Positions 15,365-23,981 are shown, numbered from the stretch's first letter. The stretch: 64,000 nt of DNA from Solidesulfovibrio carbinoliphilus subsp. oakridgensis (GCF_000177215.2 NZ_CM001368.1:3930125-3994124); one strand, 5' to 3'. The notes: generated by a model not told the origin, from the sequence alone. Numbers and translations are program-made.

Positions 15365-16420
15365 ATGCGTTTCGAGGTCCCGTTCGTGCCGGATACGGCT
15401 TACGCGGCTCTTTTGGCGGCCCACAGCGACGCGATCGCGGCGGTCTATTTCCGCCTGGGGCCCGATACCCCCGACGGCCGCCTGCCCGGAATCGGCGACG
15501 CCTCGCCCCAGGAGCTGGCCGAGGGCCTCGCCAACCTGCCGGGGGTGGCCCGGCTGGGTCTTTTGAACGCCGCCTTCCACGGGCCCGAGGTCCTGGCCGG
15601 GGACGGGCTTCGGGACCTGGTCCTTCTACTCGAAGGCTATCTGGCGGCCGGGGCCATCACGGGCATCGTCTACGCCGACCACTATCTGCTGACCGCCCTG
15701 TCCGACACGGCGCCGGACGTGGCCCGGGAGCTGACCGCCATCCCGAGCATCAATTTCCGGCTGGACCGGTACGAACGGCTGGCCGCCATCCTGGACGCGG
15801 TGGCCGATACCCGGTTTCGCTTCCCGGATGCCGTGATCCTCGACCGGGACCTGAACCGCGACACGAAGCGCGTCGCCGCCCTGGCCGAAGCGGCCCGGCG
15901 GACCTGGCCGGGGCTCCAGGTCGGGCTCATGGCCAACGAAGGGTGCCTGTTCGCCTGTCCCTTCAAGACGCCGCACGACGCCTACATCGCGCTCTCGCGG
16001 CTGGCCTCCTGCCCGGCCGGACCGGACATGAACCGCGACATCGGCTGCCTGCGGTCGTTTTTCAGGCATCCTGGCCGGATGCTCGCCTCGCCCTTCCTGC
16101 GGCCCGAGGACGTGGGGCAGGTGGAAGGCCTCGTGGATTTCCTGAAGATCTGCGGCCGGACCCGGCCGGCGGCCGAGTTGGCCGCCATCGTCCGGGCCTA
16201 CCTGGACGGGTCGTTCGCCGGCAACCTGGCCTGGCTCCTCGATACCCAGGAGATCCTGTCCGGCCGGCTGTGGATCGGGAACAGCGAACTGCCCGAGGAT
16301 TTTTTCGAGCGGACCGACGGCTGTTCGCACCGGTGCGGGGAGTGCGGCTACTGCGACGAACTGGCCGGCCGGCTGGTCCGGGAACTGGAACCCGGCCTGC
16401 CGCGTTTCGCCGCCGGCTAG
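15365..16420 (+). CDS. Cys-rich U32-peptidase-like protein
   Basis: The 351 residues look like the 'peptidase U32 / UbiU-UbiV-like' family: a TIM-barrel-type front half, then NEGCLFACPFK (about 196-206), a CPAG..IGCLR segment, KICGR (about 257-261) and a C-terminal cluster DGCSHRCGECGYC (about 317-329). In UbiU/UbiV such conserved Cys bind a 4Fe-4S cluster; here that is an inference. The front half is divergent, so the substrate cannot be named. The ATG has AAGGAG upstream. It is a single gene ending at a bidirectional terminator. Confidence 0.65.
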   Translation: MRFEVPFVPDTAYAALLAAHSDAIAAVYFRLGPDTPDGRLPGIGDASPQELAEGLANLPGVARLGLLNAAFHGPEVLAGDGLRDLVLLLEGYLAAGAITGIVYADHYLLTALSDTAPDVARELTAIPSINFRLDRYERLAAILDAVADTRFRFPDAVILDRDLNRDTKRVAALAEAARRTWPGLQVGLMANEGCLFACPFKTPHDAYIALSRLASCPAGPDMNRDIGCLRSFFRHPGRMLASPFLRPEDVGQVEGLVDFLKICGRTRPAAELAAIVRAYLDGSFAGNLAWLLDTQEILSGRLWIGNSELPEDFFERTDGCSHRCGECGYCDELAGRLVRELEPGLPRFAAG

Positions 16421-16434
16421 CTGGCGGCGAAGAC

Positions 16435-16470
16435 AAAAGGGCCGGGATATCCCGGCCCTTTCGGTTTTTT
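16435..16470. terminator. bidirectional terminator
   Basis: A perfect 20-bp self-complementary sequence (16439-16458, GGGCCGGGAT and its complement) is flanked by AAAA on the left and TTTCGGTTTTTT on the right. It lies between two convergent genes and can end both; the stop codon of the leftward lipoprotein gene abuts it. Confidence 0.9.
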
Positions 16471-16649
16471 CAGTTGGCAGGCCCCATGGGCCCCGGCGGT
16501 CCCGGCGGATTGGCCGGTCCCGGGTGGGGCACCGGATGGGGGCCCTGGCCGACGGGCGGCGGGGGCGGCCGGTGGCGCGGCGGCGGCGGACAGCCCATGG
16601 CCGTCAGGGCAAAGGCGACAAGCGCCAGAAGGCAGAGCAGGCGTTTCAT
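16470..16649 (-). CDS. small Pro/Gly-rich lipoprotein
   Basis: This encodes 59 residues: a signal peptide MKRLLCLLALVAFALTAMGC with a lipobox-like end (TAMGC) and then a mature part made almost only of Pro, Gly, His and Arg. GGGAGG lies upstream of the ATG at 16649. Export and lipid attachment are inferred from the signal; no function is recognised. Small Pro-rich lipoproteins of this kind are common in delta-proteobacteria. Confidence 0.7.
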   Translation of the reverse strand: MKRLLCLLALVAFALTAMGCPPPPRHRPPPPPVGQGPHPVPHPGPANPPGPPGPMGPAN

Positions 16650-16783
16650 AGGACCTCCCGAAAAGGCGTGGGCGGCTTGTCCGGCCGGCTGGCCGGAGAC
16701 CCGCACTCTCGCCCCTTTAGCCGGAAGTTCCGGGTTTGCCAAGGCGGGTCGGCCCAAAAGCCGGCAGCCCGGCCCTTCTCGTC

Positions 16784-16948
16784 TCAGCCCAGGGAGCGGC
16801 GGCAAAAATCCAGGAAGTCCTCGTCGTCGGCTTCCCGGCGCACGGCGGCGTCCTCCTCCGTCAGGGGATTGACGTCCCCCCCCTGCCACACGCCCTGGAC
16901 GGGCTCGAAAACACTCACGCATTCCACATGGACGGTCGGTGCGAACAT
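16784..16948 (-). CDS. hypothetical 54-residue acidic protein
   Basis: This short gene starts at an ATG with a strong ribosome-binding site (GGGAGGAAGCC-ATG) and runs 54 codons. The product begins MFAPTVHVECV and has an acidic C-terminal half (LTEEDAAVRREADDEDFLDF), probably helical. No family is recognised. It lies between the lipoprotein gene and queF, on the same strand as both. Confidence 0.5.
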   Translation of the reverse strand: MFAPTVHVECVSVFEPVQGVWQGGDVNPLTEEDAAVRREADDEDFLDFCRRSLG

Positions 16949-17119
16949 GGCTTCCTCCCGGAGTCTGGCCTGGGATTGCAGGTTCCGTTCCAGAGCCTGC
17001 GGATCTTTTCCGGCCCGGCCAAACCGCCTGGGGTCGGGGCATGAAACGCCGCGCCTTCCTTTTCCAGTCGCCGGCCCCGGCCGGCTGGTTACCGCTGGCC
17101 CACCGCCGCCCTTCCGCCC

Positions 17120-17557
17120 TTATTCCTTCACATAGCCGGCCGTGACCGAAATGGTGATGCCGCCCCGGGCGGCGAAGTCGCCGGTCACTTCCATTTCGAG
17201 GGGCTGGCAGGCCGCGACCAGATCGTCGAGAATCCGGTTGGTCAGGGTCTCCATGAAGGTCCCCTCGTCGCGGTAGCTGAACAGGTAGAGTTTGAGGGAC
17301 TTGGACTCGATGCACCGCTCGTCCGGCACATAACGGATGGTGATCATGCCGAAATCGGGCTGGCCGGTCTTGGGGCACAGGCTCGTGAACTCCTCCGAGG
17401 CGAAGGTCACGGTGTAGCGTCGGCCGGGAAAGGCGTTGGGAAAGGTTTCGAGCAGCCCCGGGGTCACGGTGCGGGGATAGGCGGTCGCCCCCTGGCCGAG
17501 GGTGGTCAGGGTGCTGACGTCGTCTTTCGGAGCTGAAGGCGCTTTGGGCGCGGACAT
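17120..17557 (-). CDS. queF: NADPH-dependent 7-cyano-7-deazaguanine reductase QueF
   Basis: QueF reduces the nitrile of preQ0 to the amine preQ1 in queuosine synthesis. The 145 residues fit the short, unimodular QueF type. EEFTSLCPKTGQPDF (about 55-69) holds the catalytic Cys61 and Asp68, and ESKSLKLYLFSYRDEGTF (84-101) is the QueF NADPH-binding motif. The ATG at 17557 follows AAGGAGG. It is divergent from queD-queE-queC, so the full preQ0-to-preQ1 set sits together. Confidence 0.96.
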   Translation of the reverse strand: MSAPKAPSAPKDDVSTLTTLGQGATAYPRTVTPGLLETFPNAFPGRRYTVTFASEEFTSLCPKTGQPDFGMITIRYVPDERCIESKSLKLYLFSYRDEGTFMETLTNRILDDLVAACQPLEMEVTGDFAARGGITISVTAGYVKE

Positions 17558-17605
17558 GGCGTCCTCCTTGACGGCCGGGCAGGGCCGTGGTTGTCTTTAT
17601 GGTCA

Positions 17606-17634
17606 TTGACAAGGCCAGGGCGTCTCCCTACGCT
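17606..17634 (+). promoter_or_regulatory. promoter for queD-queE-queC
   Basis: TTGACA (17606-17611), exactly 17 bases, then TACGCT (17629-17634), 38 bases before the queD start. I looked for a preQ1 riboswitch in this leader and in the queF leader and found neither room nor the pseudoknot pattern. Confidence 0.6.
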
Positions 17635-17672
17635 CCCCGGCCTTCCTATTCAATGCCACGGAGGGAGCCTTC

Positions 17673-18047
17673 ATGCCAGGGACCTACACCATCACCGTTT
17701 CCGGCGCGTTCAGCGCCGCCCACCGCCTGCCCGACCATCCCGGGCCGTGCGCGTTCATGCACGGCCACAACTTCGAGGTGGCCGTGGCGCTCACGGCAAC
17801 GGCCCTCGTCCGGGGCATGGTGGCCGATTTCCTGGACGTGCGCGCCGCCCTGGACGCGGCCTTCGCCCGGCTCGACCACGCCTGCTTAAACGACATCCCC
17901 GAGCTGTCGCCGCCGACAGCCGAGGTCCTGGCCGCCTGGATCTTCGGGCAGCTTCGCGAGCGCCTGGACGACGGCCGGGTGCGGGTGGCCCGGGTGACGG
18001 TGACCGAAAGCGCCGGGTTGGCCGCCACCTACGCGGAAGACGCATGA
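17673..18047 (+). CDS. queD: 6-carboxy-tetrahydropterin synthase QueD
   Basis: QueD turns dihydroneopterin triphosphate into 6-carboxy-tetrahydropterin, the first committed step towards preQ0. The 124 residues carry the zinc ligands His17 (AAHRL), His30 and His32 (HGHNF) and the catalytic Cys26 in the CxxxHGH motif, which separates QueD from eukaryotic PTPS. The C-terminal TVTES segment supplies the substrate-binding Glu. The gene overlaps queE by four bases (ATGA), so the pair is coupled. Confidence 0.95.
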   Translation: MPGTYTITVSGAFSAAHRLPDHPGPCAFMHGHNFEVAVALTATALVRGMVADFLDVRAALDAAFARLDHACLNDIPELSPPTAEVLAAWIFGQLRERLDDGRVRVARVTVTESAGLAATYAEDA

Positions 18048-18679
18048 GCCTTCGCGTCCACGAGATTTTCGCCAGCATCCAGGGTGAATCGAGCTTCGCC
18101 GGCTGGCCGTGCGCCTTTTTGCGCCTGTCGGGCTGCAATCTCGACTGCGTCTGGTGCGACACCCGCTACGCGGCCGCATCGTTCGTCGAAATGACCGTCC
18201 CCGAGGCCGCGGCCGCGCTCCTGGCCTCTGGCCTGCCCCTGGTCGAGCTGACCGGCGGGGAGCCGCTTTTGGCCCCGGAGCTGCCGGCCCTGGCCCGGGC
18301 CCTGCTCGACGCCGGGGCGACCGTCCTGGTCGAGACCAACGGCAGCCGGGACATCGCCGTGCTCGATCCCCGGGCCATCGCCATCCTGGACATCAAATGC
18401 CCGGGCAGCGGCATGGAAGGCCGAAACGACTACCGAAACCTCGACCGGCTGCGGCCCCGGGACGAGGTGAAATTCGTGCTCGCCGGCCGCGACGATTACC
18501 GGTTCGCCCTGGACGTGGCCAAGCGGGTCTGGGACCGCCATACGGTCCATCTGTCGCCCGTTACCGGCAGCCTCGACCCGGCCGAGCTGGCGGGCTGGAT
18601 GGTGGCCGACCGGGTCCGGGCCCGGCTTGGGCTGCAACTGCACAAAACCATCTGGAGCCCCGAGGCGCGGGGCGTATGA
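18044..18679 (+). CDS. queE: 7-carboxy-7-deazaguanine synthase QueE
   Basis: This radical-SAM enzyme contracts the pterin ring to 7-carboxy-7-deazaguanine. The 211 residues are typical. The cluster ligands are Cys31, Cys35 and Cys38 (GCNLDCVWC), the CxxxCxxC form used by this enzyme. [19 protein letters not shown] precedes them, LTGGEPL follows near 67-73 and VETNGS near 97-102. The ATG overlaps the queD stop. It is the middle gene of the queDEC operon. Confidence 0.95.
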   Translation: MSLRVHEIFASIQGESSFAGWPCAFLRLSGCNLDCVWCDTRYAAASFVEMTVPEAAAALLASGLPLVELTGGEPLLAPELPALARALLDAGATVLVETNGSRDIAVLDPRAIAILDIKCPGSGMEGRNDYRNLDRLRPRDEVKFVLAGRDDYRFALDVAKRVWDRHTVHLSPVTGSLDPAELAGWMVADRVRARLGLQLHKTIWSPEARGV

Positions 18680-18689
18680 GGAGGCGGCC

Positions 18690-19391
18690 ATGACAGCGCA
18701 ACCCAAGGCGGTGGTGCTTTTTTCCGGGGGCCTGGATTCCACGACCTGCCTGGCCGTGGCCCGAAGCGAAGGGTTTTTGCCGTGCGCGCTCAGTTTCGAA
18801 TACGGCCAGCGCCACAGCGTGGAGCTCTTGGCCGCCCGGCGCGTGGCCGCGGCCCTGGACGTCCACGCCCATCTGATCCTGCCCCTGCCGCTCGGGGCCA
18901 TCGGTGGCTCGGCCCTGACGGCCGACATCGACGTGCCCAAAGACCGGGACCCGGCCACCATGGAGACGGAAATCCCGGCCACCTACGTGCCGGCCCGCAA
19001 CACCATCTTCCTGTCCCTGGCTCTCGGCTGGGCCGAGGTCCTGGGGGCCGAGGACATCTTCATCGGCGTCAACGCCCTGGACTATTCCGGCTATCCGGAC
19101 TGCCGGCCGCAGTTTATCGCCGCCTTCGAGGCCATGGCCAACCTGGCCGTCAAGGAAGCGGTGGAAGGGCGGCTTCGCATCCGCATCCACACGCCGCTTC
19201 TGCACCTGACCAAGGCCGGCATCGTGCGCCTCGGCACCAGCCTCGGCGTGGATTTCGGCCTGACCCACTCCTGCTACGACCCGACCGAGGAAGGCCTGGC
19301 CTGCGGCCGTTGCGACAGCTGCCTCTTGCGCAAAAAAGGCTTCGAGGAAGCGGATATCCAGGACCCGACCCGGTACCGGCCGAGTTTGTGA
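18690..19391 (+). CDS. queC: 7-cyano-7-deazaguanine synthase QueC
   Basis: QueC uses ATP and ammonia to convert 7-carboxy-7-deazaguanine to preQ0. The 233 residues have the PP-loop SGGLDST (12-18) and a C-terminal zinc site made of Cys in HSCYDP and [10 protein letters not shown]. The ATG at 18690 follows GGAGG and starts 11 bases after the queE stop; an in-frame start 21 codons earlier would overlap queE and lacks a ribosome-binding site. Confidence 0.96.
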   Translation: MTAQPKAVVLFSGGLDSTTCLAVARSEGFLPCALSFEYGQRHSVELLAARRVAAALDVHAHLILPLPLGAIGGSALTADIDVPKDRDPATMETEIPATYVPARNTIFLSLALGWAEVLGAEDIFIGVNALDYSGYPDCRPQFIAAFEAMANLAVKEAVEGRLRIRIHTPLLHLTKAGIVRLGTSLGVDFGLTHSCYDPTEEGLACGRCDSCLLRKKGFEEADIQDPTRYRPSL

Positions 19392-19439
19392 GGGAGCAGG
19401 CTTCAGCGGAAGTGCGGGGAGGGAGAGATTGTGGAATAA

Positions 19440-19475
19440 AAAACGCCCCCGCCCCTGAGGAGGGGCGGGGGCGTT
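19440..19475 (-). terminator. terminator of the repeat surface protein gene
   Basis: The arms AACGCCCCCGCCCC and its complement enclose TGAGGA. Read leftward the stem is followed by a T run (GTTTTTTATT), so it serves mainly the leftward surface-protein gene, 47 bases past its stop. It may also stop rightward queC transcription. Confidence 0.85.
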
Positions 19476-19522
19476 GCTTCTACCCAAGCTCTTCGTCGAA
19501 TCGAAGGGTCTCTTCGGAGGTG

Positions 19523-22500
19523 TTATGCGAACGAGATATTGGCTCCAGCCAATGCCTGGTCGATAGTGCCAATGAGGGTTAGTTCGCCTGCATTCATTCC
19601 ATCGGCAGATGCCAAAGTATCGGCCCAACGATAGATTGCAGAACTGTTGTTATCAGCAATTACGACGATGGCGGTGGCGTCCGCATCGGTAATGGTAAAA
19701 GTGTTGAATGCTGCAGCAACCCCTGCTGCCGTATCCGCCGCTCCATCCGCCTGGTTTTCTAGGAAATACACCACATCGTTCGTAGTCGTGAAGTCTGCGG
19801 TTACATTTGTGAGTGCATCCGCTGTAGTAAGATCGTTGACATTAACCACATCTGTCGGAATATTGAAGCTGGTTATGCCGACATTTATGTCGGCATTTGC
19901 CAACATAAATGTATCTGCAGAAGCAGTCGCGGTGACATTGAGTCCATTAAGGGCGGTGATCGTCCAGCCAGGACCATTGGTAGTGGTGATCGTGCCCGAA
20001 CCGTTTGCAGAATAAAGGGTGTTCAGATCTGCAGCCGTCACTGTAGCGTCACTGGCCTGAATGTTGTAATTGGCATTTGCAGTTATAGTGCCTGCCGTTT
20101 CTGCAGCCGCAAATGCCTTGGCTTCGTTCACCGTACCGGTCACGGTGGTCACGTTCGTCGCACCGACCGCCACCGAGGTGGCGGCGTCAATCGTCGTCAG
20201 GTCGGCGGCTGCCGAGGTGGCATCGCCGGCTGCGATGGCGATGGTGTAGGCATTGACCGCCCCCGCTGCCGTCAGGGTCTTCAGGGAAGCGACGGTCGAG
20301 GTGTTGTCCAGTGTGGCCGTGGTCACGCCCGTACCGTTCGCCGCATCGATTGCGTTGGCTTGGGCCACCGTCATGTCGGTGCCGCTCACCGTCGCATTAT
20401 AGTTTGCCGCCGCGGTAATGGTGCCGGCGGTTTCGGCAGCCGCAAAGGCAGCAACTTCAGCCGCCGTACCGGTCACGGTGGTCACGTTCGTCGCACCGAC
20501 CGCCACCGAGGTGGCGGCGTCAATCGTCGTCAGGTCGGCGGCTGCCGAGGTGGCATCGCCGGCTGCGATGGCGATGGTGTAGGCATTCACCGCCCCCGCT
20601 GCCGTCAGGGTCTTCAGGGAAGCGACGGTCGAGGTGTTGTCCAGTGTGGCCGTGGTCACGCCCGTACCGTTCGCCGCATCGATTGCGTTGGCTTGGGCCA
20701 CCGTCATGTCGGTGCCGCTCACTGTCGCATTATAGTTTGCCGCCGCGGTAATGGTGCCGGCGGTTTCGGCAGCCGCAAAGGCAGCAACTTCAGCCGCCGT
20801 ACCGGTCACGGTGGTCACGTTCGTCGCACCGACCGCCACCGAGGTGGCGGCGTCAATCGTCGTCAGGTCGGCGGCTGCCGAGGTGGCATCGCCAGCTGCG
20901 ATGGCGATGGTGTAGGCATTGACCGCCCCCGCTGCCGTCAGGGTCTTCAGGGAAGCGACGGTCGAGGTGTTGTCCAGTGTGGCCGTGGTCACGCCCGTGC
21001 CATTCGCCGCATCGATTGCGTTGGCTTGGGCCACCGTCATGTCGGTGCCGCTCACCGTCGCATTATAGTTTGCCGCCGCGGTAATGGTGCCGGCGGTTTC
21101 GGCAGCCGCAAAGGCAGCAACTTCAGCCGCCGTACCGGTCACGGTGGTCACGTTCGTCGCACCGACCGCCACCGAGGTGGCGGTGTCAATCGTCGTCAGG
21201 TCGGCGGCTGCCGAGGTGGCATCGCCGGCTGCGATGACGATGGTGTAGGCATTCACCGCCCCCGCTGCCGTCAGGGTCTTCAGGGAGGCGACGGTCGAGG
21301 TGTTGTCCAGTGTGGCCGTGGTCACGCCCGTACCGTTCGCCGCATCGATTGCGTTGGCTTGGGCCACCGTCATGTCGGTGCCGCTCACCGTCGCATTATA
21401 GTTTGCCGCCGCGGTAATGGTGCCGGCGGTTTCGGCAGCCACAAAGGCAGCAACTTCAGCCGCCGTACCGGTCACGGTGGTCACGTTCGTCGCACCGACC
21501 GCCACCGAGGTGGCGGCGTCAATCGTCGTCAGGTCGGCGGCTGCCGAGGTGGCATCGCCAGCTGCGATAGCGATGGTGTAGGCATTGACCGCCCCCGCTG
21601 CCGTCAGGGTCTTCAGGGAAGCGACGGTCGAGGTGTTGTCCAGTGTGGCCGTGGTCACGCCCGTGCCATTCGCCGCATCGATTGCGTTGGCTTGGGCCAC
21701 CGTCATGTCGGTGCCGCTCACCGTCGCATTATAGTTTGCCGCCGCGGTAATGGTGCCGGCGGTTTCGGCAGCCGCAAAGGCAGCAACTTCAGCCGCTGTA
21801 CCGGTCACGGTGGTCACAGAAGAAGCATTGATAGTTGGTGCAATTGCTGCGTCAAGGGTGGTCAAAGTGGCTGCGGGTAAGGTCGTGTCGCTCAACTTTA
21901 CTGATCCAGTGCCAGAAATAGTTACATCTGCCACCTGTGCAGCCGTTACTGCAAGTACGTCGCTAGCAGCTAAAGAAATACTAGTCGCCTTACCCACAGT
22001 TGTCGAAGTGAAGTCAGCAGTGCCAGTCAACGTGCTTCGAGTAAATGTTGCAACGGAGTCACCTACCGTGCCAGCCCAGCTTACAGTTACATCGCCTGTC
22101 GCTGTGCCACCAAAGGTAAGGACTCCCGCCGTGTTGGTCACCGTAAAAGTCGTTCCCCCACCACCGCCGCCCCCGCCGCCGCCAGGCGTGCTCGGATTTT
22201 CAGGCGTGACCGGCGTGACAGGCGTGACCGGCACGCCTTCCGTGTGGCCGTACTCGACGTAGTGGCTGATGGGGTCCAGCCCGGCGCTTTGCAGGGAAGC
22301 CAGAACCTGGGCCGGCGTCCAGGTGGTGGTGCCGGTCTGGTTCAGTTCGTCGGCCTTGCTCTGCAGGTAGGCCTGGACGTCGAAGCTGGCGCTGGGGTTG
22401 AGGCCCTCGTTGACGCCGAACTGGGCGAAGTGCTCGTAGGGCGTCAGGCCCGCGCCCGCGATGGACTGCAGGACTTCCGCCGAGGTCCAGTCTGTGCGGC

Positions 22501-22933
22501 CGCCGGCGCTGGCGGCGTTGAGCTCGGCCGCCTTGGCGCTCAGATAGTAGGCTTGGTCGAAATACTGGTTCGGGTTGAGGCTCTCGTTGGCGCCGTACTG
22601 CTCGTAGTGCTCCATGGGCGTCAGGCCGGCGTCCAGGATGGCTTGCAGGGCCGTGCTCGTAGTGTAGGGCGTTTGGCCGGGCTGGAGATGGGCGTTGAGC
22701 TGCGTGGCCTTTTGCTGCAGGTAGTAGGTCACATCAAACGAAGGGTTGGGGCTCAGGCTCTCGCCGGCGCCAAACGCCGTGTAGTGCTGGTAGGGCGTCA
22801 GGCCGCCGCTCTGCATCGACTGCAGAACCTCGGCGGCCGTCCAATCGGTGCGGCCGCCCGTGCCGGCTGTATTCAAGGCGGCGGCTTTCTGCTCGAGATA
22901 ATAGCTTTGGTTAAACCACGTCGGCTCGTTCAT
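19523..22933 (-). CDS. large repeat surface protein, probably type I-secreted
   Basis: The 1136 residues have no N-terminal signal peptide. Residues about 3-210 are four imperfect repeats of about 52 residues (YYLxxKAxxLN...WTxAEVLQS...GLTPxxHYxxxGxxEsLxPNxxFD). A Gly run follows near 248-258, then a Thr/Ala-rich beta region with five almost identical 111-residue repeats (about 380-934). The C-terminal domain (about 1000-1136, with VVIADNNSSAIYRW and ELTLIGTIDQAL) resembles the ends of type I-secreted surface proteins; that role is inferred. Start: the ATG at 22933 has GAGG nine bases upstream, better than ATG 22942 or TTG 22948. Composition is less GC-rich than the neighbours. Confidence 0.8.
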   Translation of the reverse strand: MNEPTWFNQSYYLEQKAAALNTAGTGGRTDWTAAEVLQSMQSGGLTPYQHYTAFGAGESLSPNPSFDVTYYLQQKATQLNAHLQPGQTPYTTSTALQAILDAGLTPMEHYEQYGANESLNPNQYFDQAYYLSAKAAELNAASAGGRTDWTSAEVLQSIAGAGLTPYEHFAQFGVNEGLNPSASFDVQAYLQSKADELNQTGTTTWTPAQVLASLQSAGLDPISHYVEYGHTEGVPVTPVTPVTPENPSTPGGGGGGGGGGTTFTVTNTAGVLTFGGTATGDVTVSWAGTVGDSVATFTRSTLTGTADFTSTTVGKATSISLAASDVLAVTAAQVADVTISGTGSVKLSDTTLPAATLTTLDAAIAPTINASSVTTVTGTAAEVAAFAAAETAGTITAAANYNATVSGTDMTVAQANAIDAANGTGVTTATLDNTSTVASLKTLTAAGAVNAYTIAIAAGDATSAAADLTTIDAATSVAVGATNVTTVTGTAAEVAAFVAAETAGTITAAANYNATVSGTDMTVAQANAIDAANGTGVTTATLDNTSTVASLKTLTAAGAVNAYTIVIAAGDATSAAADLTTIDTATSVAVGATNVTTVTGTAAEVAAFAAAETAGTITAAANYNATVSGTDMTVAQANAIDAANGTGVTTATLDNTSTVASLKTLTAAGAVNAYTIAIAAGDATSAAADLTTIDAATSVAVGATNVTTVTGTAAEVAAFAAAETAGTITAAANYNATVSGTDMTVAQANAIDAANGTGVTTATLDNTSTVASLKTLTAAGAVNAYTIAIAAGDATSAAADLTTIDAATSVAVGATNVTTVTGTAAEVAAFAAAETAGTITAAANYNATVSGTDMTVAQANAIDAANGTGVTTATLDNTSTVASLKTLTAAGAVNAYTIAIAAGDATSAAADLTTIDAATSVAVGATNVTTVTGTVNEAKAFAAAETAGTITANANYNIQASDATVTAADLNTLYSANGSGTITTTNGPGWTITALNGLNVTATASADTFMLANADINVGITSFNIPTDVVNVNDLTTADALTNVTADFTTTNDVVYFLENQADGAADTAAGVAAAFNTFTITDADATAIVVIADNNSSAIYRWADTLASADGMNAGELTLIGTIDQALAGANISFA
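20131..21815. repeat. five tandem 333-bp coding repeats
   Basis: The same landmark (CCGTACCGGTCACGGTGGTC) recurs at 20131, 20464, 20797, 21130 and 21463, with a partial sixth (ending in CCGCTGTACCGGTC) near 21793. That is an exact 333-bp period, or 111 codons. Copies differ at only a few bases. The in-frame period keeps the protein open at any copy number, so copy number can vary by slippage or recombination. Confidence 0.95.
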
Positions 22934-23756
22934 GTTGTGCATCCTCAAGTTATAGGGAGAAGAAAAAAAGGAACACCGGCCTCACCCGACGACTGGCAGC
23001 GCCTCGCCTACGTCCTTATAACGCACACTTCTTGGCGGACACGCGACCGCGACAAGCGACGACAGGTTCGCCGACAGTTGCGGTCTTCTCGGTGCAGACG
23101 CTTGATAATAATGAAAATGTTGCAACATGACACTCCGCAGAACAGCGCCCCGGCTACCCGGGAACGCGTATTCCGACATAGGCAATAGAGTATCCGGCGC
23201 CAACTCAAAACAACGTCCTGCGTTATTCTGGGCTTTTCTAAGGGCATTTTTCAGAAATGGCAAGAATGAAATAAATGGTTCTGTAAAACACAAAAGAGTC
23301 GGGACTATTTCTGATGCTTACCGTATGAATTATTTCTGCGCGATGGAGTGGCGCGGCGGGGAGAAGGGGAAAATGCAACACCAGCAATTCATGGAAGCCC
23401 TATTCCAATAACATGCGCTTGCAATGCGTTCGGTAGGGCCTTGTGCCTGAAGAATAGCATCACCAGTGGTTTGTACAGTGGCGGAAATGCTTTATTGACT
23501 TGTGCAAAACGGCATGAACCAAGCGGAGGGCTTGGGAAATGTGTGCATGATAATCATGCTCATTATAAGAAGCAGGGCTCGGGCAAAGGAAGCACCGCTT
23601 TTTTGAGGCAAGGCCCTGGAGCCGTGCGGCGACACTCCCTCAAAAAGGAAACATATTCACCATCGGTGCTGTTGTCGGTCCGGTAAACGATCCAGACGAG
23701 AATAAAAGACCCGAGGTTCTGGGATCGAGACGTCTGTCACGGCCGCCAAACGCAAG
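22934..23756. other. gene-free region left of the tRNA-Asp scar
   Basis: About 820 bases, clearly richer in A+T than the host core, without a credible gene: the open frames on both strands lack ribosome-binding sites and sensible composition. It must contain the leftward promoter of the surface protein. It also holds a Fur-box-like palindrome (23541-23559) and, at 23607-23648, a widely spaced inverted repeat (TTTTTGAGG ... CCTCAAAAA). Confidence 0.6.
23541..23559. promoter_or_regulatory. Fur-box-like palindrome
   Basis: GTGCATGATAATCATGCTC contains a perfect inverted repeat (GCATGAT-A-ATCATGC, 23545-23559). Its core ATGATAATCAT is identical to the core of the Fur consensus GATAATGATAATCATTATC; by eye 14 of 19 positions match. 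No gene starts just beside it, so the target is unknown. Confidence 0.4.
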
Positions 23757-23791
23757 AAGCCCCGAAGGGGTTTCCTTCGAGGCTTCAACAA
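23757..23791 (-). terminator. former tRNA-Asp terminator
   Basis: GAAGCC and CGAAGG pair with CCTTCG and GGCTTC across a GGTTT loop, with one mismatch. Read leftward it lies just after the 3' end of the tRNA-Asp fragment, where the terminator of the original tRNA gene should be. Confidence 0.65.
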
Positions 23792-23813
23792 GCGACGGGC
23801 GCTTGTTTCGATC

Positions 23814-23860
23814 TGGCGGGGCCGAAGGGACTCGAACCCTCGCCCTCCGACGTGACAGGC
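23814..23860 (-). other. 3' fragment of tRNA-Asp(GTC): prophage attachment site (attL)
   Basis: Read on the minus strand this gives the anticodon loop CTGTCAC (anticodon GTC), a 3' anticodon strand GTCGG, a T arm with GGTTCGAGTCCC, the acceptor 3' strand CGGCCCC, discriminator G and encoded CCA. The 5' half is missing: bases to the right (GCGGC, then prophage DNA) cannot pair with the anticodon stem, and no D arm follows. This is the usual scar of a phage that integrates in a tRNA gene. The intact tRNA-Asp should stand at the right end of the prophage, outside the window. Confidence 0.85.
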
Positions 23861-23954
23861 CGCTGATAGCCGTTTTTCACCCAGCTTTTACGCCGTTTCG
23901 CGACCACTCGCGGCAGGGCGTGAATGCTGGGAGCATTTCAAAAGCGTACCATCT

Positions 23955-23981
23955 AGCCCCGGGCACCCGCTCGGGGCTTTT
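23955..23981 (+). terminator. terminator-like hairpin at the left prophage end
   Basis: AGCCCCG pairs with CGGGGCT over a 10-base loop and is followed by TTTTG on the plus strand. No gene reads into it from the left. It may insulate the prophage from host transcription, or act on the leftward tail operon as the end of the transcript. Confidence 0.55.

Noticed and set aside
15301-16872. A 523-codon frame overlapping the U32-like gene
   Set aside because: Shadow frame of the Cys-rich protein at 15365-16420, which has a proper start signal and family motifs.
17558-17672. preQ1 riboswitch before the queuosine genes
   Set aside because: The 115-base divergent gap is filled by ribosome-binding sites and a sigma-70-like promoter; no A-rich tail/pseudoknot pattern is present.
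20131-21815. Regular repeats considered as a CRISPR array
   Set aside because: The repeat unit is 333 bp, in frame and fully coding, with no unique spacers.
20360-21880. A 506-codon rightward repeat frame (RRTDRHRGGG...)
   Set aside because: It is the antisense reading of the 333-bp repeats of the surface protein; composition and lack of a start signal speak against a gene.
19523-22933. Diversity-generating retroelement target
   Set aside because: I found no reverse transcriptase, template repeat or adenine-biased variable region in the window.
23127-23411. A 94-codon frame in the region left of the tRNA scar
   Set aside because: Poor codon use and no start signal; nothing recognisable in the product.
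23814-23860. An intact tRNA-Asp gene
   Set aside because: The acceptor 5' strand, D arm and 5' anticodon strand are absent; bases to the right do not pair.
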